Below are positions 26,896 to 35,604 of a DNA stretch of 64,000 nucleotides, in pieces. The stretch comes from Affinirhizobium straminoryzae (GTDB lineage Bacteria; Pseudomonadota; Alphaproteobacteria; Rhizobiales; Rhizobiaceae): positions 1 through 64,000 of the forward strand of contig NZ_VJMG01000076.1 in the NCBI RefSeq assembly GCF_007004135.1, in the 5' to 3' direction. The position numbers and the translations under genes are program-made. The notes beneath the pieces were generated by a model. It saw nothing but the letters and a program-made list of their open reading frames with translations, ran no database searches and was not told where the DNA came from. Every line of letters begins with the position of its first letter. Positions within the stretch are counted from its first letter, which is position 1.

Positions 26896-28191
26896 TCAGC
26901 TGAACCGTTCCAGGCGGTAAGGTGCGGGATCGAGGATCGGCGGCGCGTTGGTGACGAGATCCGCCGCAAGCTGACCAGCCGCAGGTCCTGTTCCGAAGCC
27001 GTGGCCGGAAAAACCGGTGGCAATCGTGAAGCCGGGAATGCGGTCGATGCGGCCGATAGCGGGCAACGAATCCGGCGTGATGTCCATCATTCCGGCCCAG
27101 ACGTCCTGAACCACCATATCCTTGAAAATCGGCCAGGCGGCCACGAGATTGCGGATCGCTTCCGCATTGATCTCCTCGTCGGCCTTCGGGTCCATGGTTC
27201 GGATGCGTTCGAAGGGAGACACGCTCCTCGGGCCCCAGCGTCGCGGCATCTTGATGTCTTCGAGGAAATCCTTACCCAGATGAATGCGCAACAGGCTGCG
27301 CTGGTGGCGCAGCATGTGCAGATAGCGCATGCCGATCAGAAGATGGTCCAGCAGCAACGGTGCGCCGAGCGCTCCGCGCTGGGTGACGGTATACCCGCCG
27401 TCGCTGCGCTTGCGGAAGGAGAAGTCCGGGCCGCCGACCGCGATCTCCGTCGGCCCGTCCATCGGCGCGGTCCGCATGACGGAGGAAACGAGCGGCAGCG
27501 TCGGTAGCGAGATGCCGAGATTGGCGAGAAACTTGCGCGACCAGAGACCGGCGGCAAGCAGAACCTCGCTGCACCGGATTTCTCCGCGTTCGGTGACGAC
27601 ACCCGTCACCCGCCCAGCGGAACGCGACAGCGTGCGCACGGCGCAATTCTCGACGATCTTTACCCCGAGGCGGGCGGCGGCATTGGCAATGGCGCTCGGC
27701 GCCAGCGTCGGTTCGGCACGGCCATCGGAGGCAGTGAAGATGCCGCCGGCCCATTGGCCACGCCCACCCGGCACGAGACCATCGATTTCGCTGGCGCTGA
27801 GGAGTTTCGAGTCGAGCGAAAGATCGCTTACCGATTTCATCCAGCCACGATGCATTTCCATCTCGGCTTCGGTACGGGCGAGATACATGATGCCGGCCTG
27901 CCGATAGCCGACATCGACACCGACACGCTGTGGCATCTCGGCCCAGAGCTGGTCGGCAGCGACCGCCATCGGCACATCCGGCGCGGAACGCCCCATCTTG
28001 CGGCACCAGCCGAGATTGCGCGACGACTGTTCCCCCGCCACGCGGCCCTTTTCAAGGACGACAACCGGAATGCCGCGCTCCGCCAGCGTCAGCGCCGCCG
28101 TGAGGCCAACAATCCCCGCGCCAATGACGACGACGGTCGTTTCCCTGGGGAAATCGGGAGAAGTCTGAACCGGTGCAATCGCGGGAGCCAT
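26896..28191 (-). CDS. FAD-dependent oxidoreductase (DAO family)
   Basis: Glycine oxidase/D-amino-acid-oxidase fold flavoprotein, 431 residues, that oxidises C-N bonds of amines or amino acids. The N-terminal dinucleotide motif GAGIVGLTAALTLAERG (about 24-40) is followed by the FAD-contact E of VVLEKG; GFSGHGFGTGP near the C-terminus is the second FAD contact. ATG 28191 has AAGGA 8 bases upstream; an ATG at 28200 is too close to that site. It is the last gene of a leftward set with RidA, an ornithine-cyclodeaminase-like protein and an APC permease, which suggests catabolism of an imported amine or amino acid. Confidence 0.88.
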   Translation of the reverse strand: MAPAIAPVQTSPDFPRETTVVVIGAGIVGLTAALTLAERGIPVVVLEKGRVAGEQSSRNLGWCRKMGRSAPDVPMAVAADQLWAEMPQRVGVDVGYRQAGIMYLARTEAEMEMHRGWMKSVSDLSLDSKLLSASEIDGLVPGGRGQWAGGIFTASDGRAEPTLAPSAIANAAARLGVKIVENCAVRTLSRSAGRVTGVVTERGEIRCSEVLLAAGLWSRKFLANLGISLPTLPLVSSVMRTAPMDGPTEIAVGGPDFSFRKRSDGGYTVTQRGALGAPLLLDHLLIGMRYLHMLRHQRSLLRIHLGKDFLEDIKMPRRWGPRSVSPFERIRTMDPKADEEINAEAIRNLVAAWPIFKDMVVQDVWAGMMDITPDSLPAIGRIDRIPGFTIATGFSGHGFGTGPAAGQLAADLVTNAPPILDPAPYRLERFS

Positions 28192-28234
28192 GGCAATCAT
28201 CCTTGAAAATAGAGCAGGCGGGAGCGGCCGGCCG

Positions 28235-28657
28235 TCAGAGGGAAATGGTGCGCTTTTCGATCTCGGCAGTGGAGGCGCCGCGATAGGCCGTCACTTCGAT
28301 CTCGACCTTGTAGACGGTCGAGCCAAGCGGCGGGCAGGTCACCGTCGAGGCAGGATCGGTACCGCGGAACTTTTCACCCACGATGGTCATCACGGTTTCG
28401 GTGTCCTTCGGCTCCTGGATGAAGACGCGGGACATCACGACATCGGTAAGGCTTGCACCAACGGCCTGAAGCGCCCGCTCGATATTGGCGAAGACCTGAT
28501 GCGTCTGCGCTCCCACATCCTCGGGGATTTCCTTGGTGTCGGGATTGCGGCCTGCGGTGTTGGACACGAAAATCCAGTTGTCGACGGCCACGATGCGGGA
28601 ATAGCTGCCATGGTCCTCGAATTTCGAACCAGTCTTGATCTTCACGACCTTGGTCAT
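28235..28657 (-). CDS. RidA family protein (enamine/imine deaminase)
   Basis: Small YjgF/YER057c/UK114 protein of 140 residues that hydrolyses reactive enamines and imines released by amino-acid and amine enzymes. Signs are the N-terminal VDNWIFVSNTAGRN, the central QTHQVFANIERALQAVGASLTDVV and the C-terminal TCPPLGSTVYKVEIEVTAY. The usual catalytic Arg region is present around SRVFIQ, but the ligand-binding Arg-Xaa7-Glu pattern is not exact, so it may belong to an Rid subfamily outside RidA proper. Start 28657 has AAGGAGCG. Its place between an amine-type flavoenzyme and a cyclodeaminase-like gene fits imine clearance. Confidence 0.88.
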   Translation of the reverse strand: MTKVVKIKTGSKFEDHGSYSRIVAVDNWIFVSNTAGRNPDTKEIPEDVGAQTHQVFANIERALQAVGASLTDVVMSRVFIQEPKDTETVMTIVGEKFRGTDPASTVTCPPLGSTVYKVEIEVTAYRGASTAEIEKRTISL

Positions 28658-28748
28658 GATCGCTCCTTGCTGCTGAGATGGAAAAGAGAGGGGCCGGGCG
28701 CGACAGGGTTCGCGGCCCGACCAAGTTGGCGCCCCCAGGGGGAGTGGG

Positions 28749-29888
28749 TCAGCGCAGAACGGGAACGTCCCAGAGGTTGAGCTTGACGCCGATGCCGCGC
28801 TCGATGGCGTTGCGGTAGACGATCGTGCCCCACGCGACGTCCTCCACCGGCATGCCGCCGACCGACATGATGATGATCTCGTCGTCGTTCTTGCGGCCGG
28901 GTGCATCGCCGGCAACGATCTTGCCGATATCTTCCAGCGCGTCGCGGCTCATCTTGCCTTCGGCGATCATGTCCAGGAACTTCACGCCGATGATCGGCAC
29001 ATGCACATGCGCCGGCTTCGGCAGTTCATGGAACCAGGCGTCGTAGAGGCCGGTATTGTCGACGACCTTGCGGATATCCGGCTGCTGCATGCCTTCATCG
29101 ATGTTGCACAGTGCCGGCATGGCGAGGAACGTGCCGGGGCTGACCCATTCGCGCTTGACCATCGGGTAGGTGGACGGATCGCCGACCGCGCCGGAATTGC
29201 AATAGGTGACGAGGTCGGAATTGCGCACCACGTCTTCGATCGTGTCGACGAGCTCGACCTTCGTCACCTGCGGATAGGTTTCCTTCAGCCAGGAGAGGAA
29301 GCTGTCGAGGCTCTTCTGGCCGCGGCCCTTGACCTTGACCGTATCGATGTTCGGGCAGGCGGCGATGAAGGCGGCAAGCGTGGTCTTGGCCATGACGCCC
29401 GGACCGAGAATGCCGACAACGCGGGAGTCCTTGCGCGCCAGATGGCGGGCACCCACGCCCGGGATTGCGCCAGTGCGATAGGCAGACAGGAGGTTCGCCG
29501 ACATGAAGGCGAGCGGCGCGCCGGTATCGGCATCGTTGAGGCAGAACATCAGGATCGAGCGCGGCAGGCCCTTCTCGCGGTTCTCGATGTTGGAGCCATA
29601 CCATTTCATGCCGGCGGTGCGGAAGCGGCCGCCGAGATAGGCGGGCATGGCCATGAAGCGGCGGTCAGCCGTCGGCTTCGGCATGTCCGGAAAGGGCGAG
29701 TTTTCCGGAAAGCTGATGGCCGCGCCATGGCTGTCGCTGTTCGGGCCCGCCATGCGGTAGTCGCCGTGATAGAGCAGGCCGAACATTTCTTCCATGGCAT
29801 CGACGCAGGCCGGCATTTCGGTCACGCCGGCGCGGATCATGTCCTGTTCGGAAAGGTAGATGAAGTCGATCTTGGTGTTTTCGGTCAT
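28749..29888 (-). CDS. Ornithine cyclodeaminase/mu-crystallin family protein
   Basis: NAD(P)-binding protein of 378 residues, longer than typical ornithine cyclodeaminase (about 330). The Rossmann region VVGILGPGVMAKTTLAAFIAA near residue 160-180 and the upstream MKWYGSNIENREKG with its conserved Lys are visible. Family members act on imines/amino acids (cyclodeaminase, alanine dehydrogenase, ketimine reductase). From memory, close relatives beside FAD oxidases are annotated as a subunit of tyramine oxidase; I cannot check this. Start 29888 (MTENTKI) was chosen over a longer frame whose extra 34 residues look non-coding. Same strand as RidA and the flavoenzyme. Confidence 0.82.
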   Translation of the reverse strand: MTENTKIDFIYLSEQDMIRAGVTEMPACVDAMEEMFGLLYHGDYRMAGPNSDSHGAAISFPENSPFPDMPKPTADRRFMAMPAYLGGRFRTAGMKWYGSNIENREKGLPRSILMFCLNDADTGAPLAFMSANLLSAYRTGAIPGVGARHLARKDSRVVGILGPGVMAKTTLAAFIAACPNIDTVKVKGRGQKSLDSFLSWLKETYPQVTKVELVDTIEDVVRNSDLVTYCNSGAVGDPSTYPMVKREWVSPGTFLAMPALCNIDEGMQQPDIRKVVDNTGLYDAWFHELPKPAHVHVPIIGVKFLDMIAEGKMSRDALEDIGKIVAGDAPGRKNDDEIIIMSVGGMPVEDVAWGTIVYRNAIERGIGVKLNLWDVPVLR

Positions 29889-29984
29889 GGTATTGGCTCT
29901 CGTTCGGGTAAGGCTTCGCTGTCCGCCCTCCAGGCGCATCGGCCGCGGGCGGGTTTGCATTTGACAATATGGTTCCAGCTGCGG

Positions 29985-30007
29985 GGGCATGGCCTTGCGC
30001 CATGCCC
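29985..30007 (-). terminator. Hairpin between permease and cyclodeaminase-like genes
   Basis: GGGCATGGC-CTTGC-GCCATGCCC is a perfect 9-base-pair stem in the 128-base gap downstream of the permease gene (read leftward). There is no T-run, so partial termination or mRNA processing is as likely as a true terminator. Confidence 0.5.
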
Positions 30008-30016
30008 GATCTGTTC

Positions 30017-31462
30017 TCAGTCGGCGAAGACGCGACCGAGGGCGGCATAGCGCTCAGGGCTCGCCCTCTTGATCGACAAGGCGAAGAAGGCTCCGGCAAT
30101 TCCGATCAGAGCCACGATGACGGGGAAGGAGTCGACGATGATGTTCGACGCGCCCGCCAGAAGGCCGAGATTGGAGATGACGAGGACGATCGCGCCGGCA
30201 AGACCGATGAGCGACAGGACCGGTGCTACCGTGGTCCGCCACGGACCATAGCCTTTGTTGTCCCTGCGGAAGAACATGACAATGGCGATGGACACCATGG
30301 CCTGAACGGAAAGGATGCCGAGAACCGCAAGCGCCGACATGTAGGAGAAGACAACGGCCAGCGGGTCCTGGCCCGTGATGACGAAGGCGGTGAGGACCGT
30401 TGCGGCGATGCCAGACTGCAGCATGCCGGCAATATGCGGCGAGCCATGGATTTTGTGCACCTTGCCCAGCACTTCGAAGGCAAGGCCTTCCCGCCCGAGC
30501 GCGAAGAAATAGCGGTTCAGCGTGTTGTGAAAGGAGAGGATGCAGGCAAACAGGCTCGTGATCAGCAACACGTTCATCGCATGTGCCGCCCAGGCACCGA
30601 GCACCTGGGTCGCCGCGTCGAAGTAAAACGTATTCAGCGATGCATTGGCCGTTTCCTGGATTTTCGACGGACCGTAGAACTGAACGATCGCCCAGGTCGA
30701 GAAGGCATAGAAGATCGCGATCAACAGCACGGAGATGTAGGTGGCGCGCGGTATGGTGATTTCCGGTCGATGCGCCTCTTCCCCGAAGATGGCGGTTGCC
30801 TCGAAGCCGATGAAGGAGCCGACGACGAAGACGAGCGAGACACCAAGGCCCGGCGTGAAGACGGTCGAGGGCATGAAGGTCGAGGCGCTCATGCCTTCCG
30901 GGCCGCCGCCATGCAGGACGATGCCAATATCGAGCAGCAGCAGGATGACGATTTCGGCCAGCATGCAGACACCGAGGATGGCGCCCGAAAAGGTGATGTT
31001 GCGCTGACCGGCCAGATGCGTGACGATGAGGAAGCCGAAGGACCAGACCCACCAGGGCAGATCAATGCCAAGCGAGGCCATGGCGCCACTCGTGAAGACG
31101 CCGATGAGGCCGTAGACGGCGATCTGCACGGAGCTGTAGGTCAAAAGCGCAATGAACGCGCCCGCAACGCCTGCCGGCTTGCCGATGCCGTTGGCAATAT
31201 AGGTATAGAAAGCCCCGGCACCGCTGATATGTCGGCTCATGGCCGTGTAGCCGACGGAAAAGATCAGATAGAGGAGACCGGCCAGCACAAAGGCGCCCGG
31301 AACGCCGGCACCGTTGCCGAAGGCGAAGGCCGGCGGCGTTGCACCGACAACGGCCGTCAATGGGGCTGCAGCAGCCACCACGAAGAAGACGATATGCGCA
31401 ATGCCGACGGAATTCCGCGCCAGCTTGCCGCTGGGCGCAGTAAGACTCTCACCAGTTTGCAT
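30017..31462 (-). CDS. APC family amino acid/amine permease
   Basis: Inner-membrane secondary transporter, 481 residues with about twelve hydrophobic helices. The first helix region IAHIVFFVVAAAAPLTAVVG and the GAGAFYTYIANGIGK segment near 85-100 are typical of the APC superfamily (amino acid, polyamine or ethanolamine transport). It is the promoter-proximal gene of the leftward module and is divergent from an AraC regulator at 31604. The substrate is presumably the amine or amino acid degraded by the downstream genes. Confidence 0.9.
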   Translation of the reverse strand: MQTGESLTAPSGKLARNSVGIAHIVFFVVAAAAPLTAVVGATPPAFAFGNGAGVPGAFVLAGLLYLIFSVGYTAMSRHISGAGAFYTYIANGIGKPAGVAGAFIALLTYSSVQIAVYGLIGVFTSGAMASLGIDLPWWVWSFGFLIVTHLAGQRNITFSGAILGVCMLAEIVILLLLDIGIVLHGGGPEGMSASTFMPSTVFTPGLGVSLVFVVGSFIGFEATAIFGEEAHRPEITIPRATYISVLLIAIFYAFSTWAIVQFYGPSKIQETANASLNTFYFDAATQVLGAWAAHAMNVLLITSLFACILSFHNTLNRYFFALGREGLAFEVLGKVHKIHGSPHIAGMLQSGIAATVLTAFVITGQDPLAVVFSYMSALAVLGILSVQAMVSIAIVMFFRRDNKGYGPWRTTVAPVLSLIGLAGAIVLVISNLGLLAGASNIIVDSFPVIVALIGIAGAFFALSIKRASPERYAALGRVFAD

Positions 31463-31521
31463 GTTGAACCCCTTTTATGTGTTTAATTGTTATTTGAGAA
31501 ATCTAGGGAAGATTTTTGCGC

Positions 31522-31533
31522 TGCAATATTGCA
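31522..31533. promoter_or_regulatory. Palindrome TGCAATATTGCA in the permease/AraC divergent region
   Basis: A perfect 12-base palindrome in the 141-base gap between the permease and AraC genes. Its central position between divergent genes suggests a protein-binding site, though the regulator is not shown. Confidence 0.4.
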
Positions 31534-31603
31534 ATCCATGCCACCGTTTTGATAATTTACGTCACAATTCACGCATCAGACGCAGACGCCCATGGAGCTT
31601 GGC

Positions 31604-32629
31604 ATGAGGGAAGCATACAGGGGGACGGGTAATGTCGCGTTCATCCGCGTGGCTGCCATCACACCGCTGATCCATCAGTTCGACAAACGCCAGGAAAAGG
31701 CACGGGTGCTTCTGGCACGCCACCGGCTATCGCAATCGCAGCTTGAAGACCCTTATGCGGTCATCCCGCTGCAACGGTTCATTGCCTTTTTCGAGGATGC
31801 GGCGCAGGCGCTTGAGGACCCATATTTCGGGGCCAAGCTGGGCTCGGCCTTCAAGCCGGCTGACATCGGCCCCCTTGGAATGCTGTTTTCTCTCTCGCCG
31901 ACGATCAAGGATGCGTTCGAGCGGATCGCGAGATTCGTCAACTCCTTGCAGAATTCCACAAGCTCAAGCTTCGTCGAGGATGGCGACGCATGCGTGTGGA
32001 CCTATCGCATCGCCGATCAGTCGATCTGGCCGCGGAGGCAGGATGCGGAATATTCACTGGCTGCAAGCTGCCAACTGGTGCGTTCCAATTTCTCGTCCGC
32101 CTGGAAACCGGAAGAGGTGCACTTCGAGCATGACGCGCCCGCTGACCCGGAGGTGCTACGCAGGATCTTCCGTGCACCGGTTCTCTTCCGCCAGTCGAGC
32201 AACCGCATGATCATGCGCACGGACGACATCACCCGCGTCTATCGCAGCGATAACAAAGAACTGGCGGCAATCCTTGAGCGGCATATCCTCGATCTGATTG
32301 GAGAAACGGATGTCGGCTCGAGCCTGACGTCAAAGGTGACGACACTCATCGAGCATTATCTCGGCCGCCGGCCGATCACGATCGGCTTTTTGTCGGAGGA
32401 GCTTGGCATGAATGCCAGGACCTTGCAGCGCCAGCTCGAGCGGGAGGGGACAAGCGTACGCACCATCACACAGGCTTATCGGCGGCAGCTGGCTGCCAAT
32501 CTGCTTGCAGCCGGCAAGAAGACCTCCGTCGCGGAGATTGCCCAGACGCTTGGCTATGCCGACAGCGCTGTCTTCGGCCGGGCCTTCAAGGGCTGGACCG
32601 GCCATGCTCCGTCTCGGACAGGCAAGTGA
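31604..32629 (+). CDS. AraC family transcriptional regulator (OruR/ArgR-like, Arabinose_bd domain)
   Basis: Regulator of about 341 residues: an N-terminal ligand-binding domain of the type in OruR-like activators (about 15-200; DPYFGAKLGSAFKPADIGPLG) and a C-terminal AraC double helix-turn-helix (about 245-338; LGMNARTLQRQLEREG and TLGYADSAVFGRAFKGW). I prefer ATG 31604, which has GGAG 6 bases upstream, over ATG 31592. It faces the permease gene and likely activates the amine/amino acid module. Its stop is 3 bases from that of the convergent VOC gene. Confidence 0.88.
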   Translation: MREAYRGTGNVAFIRVAAITPLIHQFDKRQEKARVLLARHRLSQSQLEDPYAVIPLQRFIAFFEDAAQALEDPYFGAKLGSAFKPADIGPLGMLFSLSPTIKDAFERIARFVNSLQNSTSSSFVEDGDACVWTYRIADQSIWPRRQDAEYSLAASCQLVRSNFSSAWKPEEVHFEHDAPADPEVLRRIFRAPVLFRQSSNRMIMRTDDITRVYRSDNKELAAILERHILDLIGETDVGSSLTSKVTTLIEHYLGRRPITIGFLSEELGMNARTLQRQLEREGTSVRTITQAYRRQLAANLLAAGKKTSVAEIAQTLGYADSAVFGRAFKGWTGHAPSRTGK

Positions 32630-32632
32630 CAA

Positions 32633-33016
32633 TCACAGGCGCGGATCGAGGCCGCGAATGATATCGACCGCATCGTTTTTCTCGGGCAGGAACTCCAGCA
32701 AAAGGCCGTCTTCCAGAAGCAGCCAGTGATCGCCCCTGGTCGTCGATACCGCGCCCCGCGCCCGCGCCGCGTCGATCGCGGCGGACACATTCTTGCAGAC
32801 AATTCCAAGGTGTCCGAAACGTCCGTCTGGCCCTCCAAAATCGGGATCGGCGATCAGCTGCACACCACCTTGCAGCCACACCTGCCTGGGCGATTGTGCA
32901 TCGCCATCCATCTGGGTCACTCCCATGTCGAGGACCTCGGCGAAGAAGGCGACAAGCGGAAGAATTTCACGGACACGGAAGGCCGTGTGTTCGACATAGG
33001 CGGTCGTTGCGGGCAT
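32633..33016 (-). CDS. VOC/glyoxalase-fold protein
   Basis: Small metalloenzyme-fold protein, 127 residues. VEHTAFRVREILPLVAFFAEVLDMG near the start is the typical first beta-alpha-beta-beta unit, GRFGHLGIVCKNV opens the second, and LLEFLPEK near the end offers the usual C-terminal Glu ligand, so metal binding is plausible. Start 33016 (MPATTAY). It follows the LysR gene on the same strand with 23 bases between. VOC proteins near aromatic catabolic genes can be extradiol-type enzymes, isomerases or resistance proteins; this single-domain form is too short for a classical extradiol dioxygenase. Confidence 0.82.
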   Translation of the reverse strand: MPATTAYVEHTAFRVREILPLVAFFAEVLDMGVTQMDGDAQSPRQVWLQGGVQLIADPDFGGPDGRFGHLGIVCKNVSAAIDAARARGAVSTTRGDHWLLLEDGLLLEFLPEKNDAVDIIRGLDPRL

Positions 33017-33039
33017 GAAGTTTCCTTTTCGGGTGTGGC

Positions 33040-33975
33040 TCAAGCGGAATTATCTTCGGCTGAACAGGCCCAGATCCGCTCCAGATCCTTCTCGCGGAAG
33101 TAGCGGACAAGGGCATCGATGAAGAGCCGGGTGCGGGCAGGCAGATGAGTTCGTGTCGGAAAGGCAACGTTCATCGTCAGGGGATGGAGCTTCCATTCCG
33201 ACAGGACCGACACAAGCCGACCGGCCGCAAGGTCGTCCTGCACGATGTAGGCCGGCTGCACCAGAATGCCCATGTCGTTCAAGGCGGCGCGGCGAAGTGC
33301 CTGGCCATCGTTGCAACTGAATTCGGCGCTGACCGGAAGACGTTTCATGACGCCCCTGCGATGGAAGGTCAGGTGCTCCCAGTCCTCCGACAGCGTGTAG
33401 AGGAGCAGCGCATGCTGCGACAGTTCCTCCGGGTCAGCAGGTAGGCCGTGTCGCTGAAGATAGGCAGGCGTTGCCGTCAACAGGCGCGGCACTTCCGCCA
33501 GGCGACGTATCGTCACGGAACTATCGCTCTCGACCCTGCGCGTTCGGATCGCCAGATCGAGACCGTTCTCGATCAGGTCATAATAGCGGTTGGACACCTG
33601 CAGGTCGATGCGCACAGCCGGATGATCCGTCTTGAACTGGCGGATCACCGGAATGAGGTGGAGAAGCGAGAACGACAGAGATGTGCCGATCCTCAGAGTA
33701 CCCAAAGGCTCCGCAGCCACCGCACTGACACTTGCTTCCGCATTGCTGAGCGTCGCCAGGATTTCCCGGGCATAGCGGGCAAAACGCTCTCCCTCAAGCG
33801 TCAATGACAGTTGTCGGGTCGTTCGTTGGACAAGCCGGACTCCCAGCCGGTTTTCCAGGCTCGTCAGGCAACGACTGACCCCGGAGACAGAGAGCCCCAT
33901 CAGGTCGGCAGCCCGGGTCAGGCTCTCCTCATCGGCAATTCGGATGAAAACTTCCAGCTCCGTAAAGCGGTCCAT
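33040..33975 (-). CDS. LysR family transcriptional regulator
   Basis: Regulator of 310 residues with the N-terminal winged helix (about 1-60; MDRFTELEVFIRIADEESLTRAADLMG) and a periplasmic-binding-type effector domain (about 90-300). The start at 33975 opens exactly at the HTH; the longer open frame would add unstructured residues. It is divergent from the Dabb/maleylacetate reductase/hydroxyquinol dioxygenase operon, and the GTAATATTCAC motif is in the shared control region. LysR proteins commonly activate intradiol ring-cleavage operons in response to a pathway intermediate, so control of that operon, and through the repeated motif perhaps of iac genes, is likely. Confidence 0.9.
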   Translation of the reverse strand: MDRFTELEVFIRIADEESLTRAADLMGLSVSGVSRCLTSLENRLGVRLVQRTTRQLSLTLEGERFARYAREILATLSNAEASVSAVAAEPLGTLRIGTSLSFSLLHLIPVIRQFKTDHPAVRIDLQVSNRYYDLIENGLDLAIRTRRVESDSSVTIRRLAEVPRLLTATPAYLQRHGLPADPEELSQHALLLYTLSEDWEHLTFHRRGVMKRLPVSAEFSCNDGQALRRAALNDMGILVQPAYIVQDDLAAGRLVSVLSEWKLHPLTMNVAFPTRTHLPARTRLFIDALVRYFREKDLERIWACSAEDNSA

Positions 33976-33985
33976 GACGTCAGAC

Positions 33986-34017
33986 TTGTCGCCTCTCCCA
34001 AATACGGTAATATTCAC
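33986..34017 (+). promoter_or_regulatory. Promoter with GTAATATTCAC motif ahead of the hydroxyquinol operon
   Basis: TTGTCG (33986-33991), a 16-base spacer and TAATAT (34008-34013) form a plausible promoter for the Dabb operon. The -10 lies inside GTAATATTCAC (34007-34017), the first of three copies of this motif in the window. The region also lies directly upstream of the divergent LysR gene. Confidence 0.5.
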
Positions 34018-34178
34018 ACATATCATGGCGGGAAATGCAATAGCGGCGGAGGAGCCGGCGCGATTGTTGCGCAAGCAGCAAGATAGTTTTTCATGTTGCA
34101 TGATTTATCACCCAAATGGACGGTGAGAGGGTGTGGCAGCGCGGAATGTCGCCGCAAGAAGACGAACGGAGGACGTCC

Positions 34179-34520
34179 ATGTCTGTACCCACGACCAATC
34201 CCGCCATGTGCCACATCGTGATGTGGGACGTCGCGGGGACGACGCCAGAGCAGAGGGCAAGGGCGATTGCCACCGTCCAGCGGGAGTTCGAGGGATTGAG
34301 AGGTCGCATCCCCGGAATGACGAGTCTGGAGATCGGCGTGGATACGAGCCGAATTTCCTATGCATGCGATGTCGTTCTTGTGACGCAATTCGAAAGCGTC
34401 GATGCACTGGAGGCCTATGCAACGCATCCCGCGCATCTTGAAGTGCGTGACAGGCTGGAGGGCCTGCGCATCGGACGGCATCAGGTGGATTACCCCGTTG
34501 CGCAGCGAAAGGCAGATTGA
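34179..34520 (+). CDS. Dabb (stress-responsive alpha/beta-barrel) domain protein
   Basis: Small protein of 113 residues with the ferredoxin-like dimeric alpha/beta-barrel fold: HIVMWDVAGTT, then GMTSLEIGVD, and VLVTQFESVDALEAYATHPAHLEVRD, which is the family hallmark. ATG 34179 is preceded by GGAGGA. It begins the operon with maleylacetate reductase (1 base gap) and hydroxyquinol dioxygenase. Proteins of this fold serve as small cyclases, isomerases or monooxygenases in aromatic pathways; a role on a hydroxyquinol precursor or ring-cleavage product is inferred from position only. Confidence 0.85.
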   Translation: MSVPTTNPAMCHIVMWDVAGTTPEQRARAIATVQREFEGLRGRIPGMTSLEIGVDTSRISYACDVVLVTQFESVDALEAYATHPAHLEVRDRLEGLRIGRHQVDYPVAQRKAD

Positions 34521-34521
34521 G

Positions 34522-35604
34522 ATGGAACATCGCGGCTTCGTATACACGGGACATCCCGCGCGCGTTCTCTTCGGATTCGGAACGACGGACAGGCTGCCGG
34601 AAGAGGTTGCACGTCTCGGTGCCTCGCGAGCGCTCATTCTGTCGACCCCGCACCAGGAGGGGCAGGCCGCGCATCTGGCAAGCCTGCTTGGCAGCGCTTC
34701 GGCCGGGATTTTTGCCGAAGCCGTCATGCACACGCCGGTCGATGTCAGCGAGCGAGCCACCGAATGTGCATCGAAGCTTTCAGCGGATGTCATTGTATCC
34801 GTTGGCGGCGGATCCACGACCGGACTGGGAAAGGCCATCGCGCTGCGAACCGATTTGCCGCAAATCGTCTTGCCGACCACCTATGCGGGTTCTGAAATGA
34901 CCCCGATCCTGGGCGAGACACAAAACGGCATCAAGACAACCCAGACCACGGCGAGGGTTTTGCCCGAAGTCGTCATTTATGATGTCGATCAGACGATGGA
35001 ACTGCCGGTGGGCCTGTCGGGGACGAGCGGCATCAACGCGATCGCCCATGCGGTCGAAGCTCTCTATGCGCGAGACGGCAATCCTGTGATTTCCGCATTA
35101 GCACTTGAGGCCGTGAAGGCGCTTGCCACTTCCCTGCCGAAAATCGCGCAGGACCCGCGGGATCGCGATGCCCGCTTTGATGCGCTGTACGGTGCCTGGC
35201 TGTGTGGCATGTGCCTTGGCGCCGTCGGTATGTCCCTTCATCACAAGCTCTGCCACACGCTGGGTGGCAGTTTCGATCTGCCGCATTCCGAGACGCACAC
35301 GGTCATTCTGCCACATGCTCTTGCCTACAATGCAGCCGCGATTCCGGAGGTCATGGCGTCTTTGACGACCGTTCTGGGACAAGATCCGGCCCGTGCCCTG
35401 CAGGATCTTGCCCGCACGATCCATGCGCCAACCGGTCTGTCGGAGATTGGCATGCCCGAAGATGGACTCGATCGCGCCACGGAACTGGCACTGAAAAACA
35501 GCTACTGGAACCCGCGCCCGCTTCAGCCGGAAGCGATCCGCGGGCTGCTGCAACGTGCCTTCGAAGGTGCGCTGCCTTTGGCGGATGGGAGGGAGACCGC
35601 ATGA
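34522..35604 (+). CDS. Maleylacetate reductase
   Basis: Iron-type alcohol dehydrogenase family enzyme, 360 residues, that reduces maleylacetate to 3-oxoadipate with NAD(P)H. The nucleotide-binding VIVSVGGGSTTGLGKAIAL (near residues 88-106), LPTTYAGSEMTPI (near 115-127) and the C-terminal HHKLCHTLGG with metal-type histidines (near 240) match the maleylacetate reductase branch. Length is standard. It overlaps the hydroxyquinol dioxygenase gene by 4 bases (ATGA). The pairing with an intradiol dioxygenase makes the assignment strong. Confidence 0.93.
   Translation: MEHRGFVYTGHPARVLFGFGTTDRLPEEVARLGASRALILSTPHQEGQAAHLASLLGSASAGIFAEAVMHTPVDVSERATECASKLSADVIVSVGGGSTTGLGKAIALRTDLPQIVLPTTYAGSEMTPILGETQNGIKTTQTTARVLPEVVIYDVDQTMELPVGLSGTSGINAIAHAVEALYARDGNPVISALALEAVKALATSLPKIAQDPRDRDARFDALYGAWLCGMCLGAVGMSLHHKLCHTLGGSFDLPHSETHTVILPHALAYNAAAIPEVMASLTTVLGQDPARALQDLARTIHAPTGLSEIGMPEDGLDRATELALKNSYWNPRPLQPEAIRGLLQRAFEGALPLADGRETA

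Noticed and set aside
32633-33016. VOC protein as an extradiol dioxygenase
   Set aside because: The single-domain length of 127 residues is too short for the classical enzymes and an intradiol enzyme is already present.
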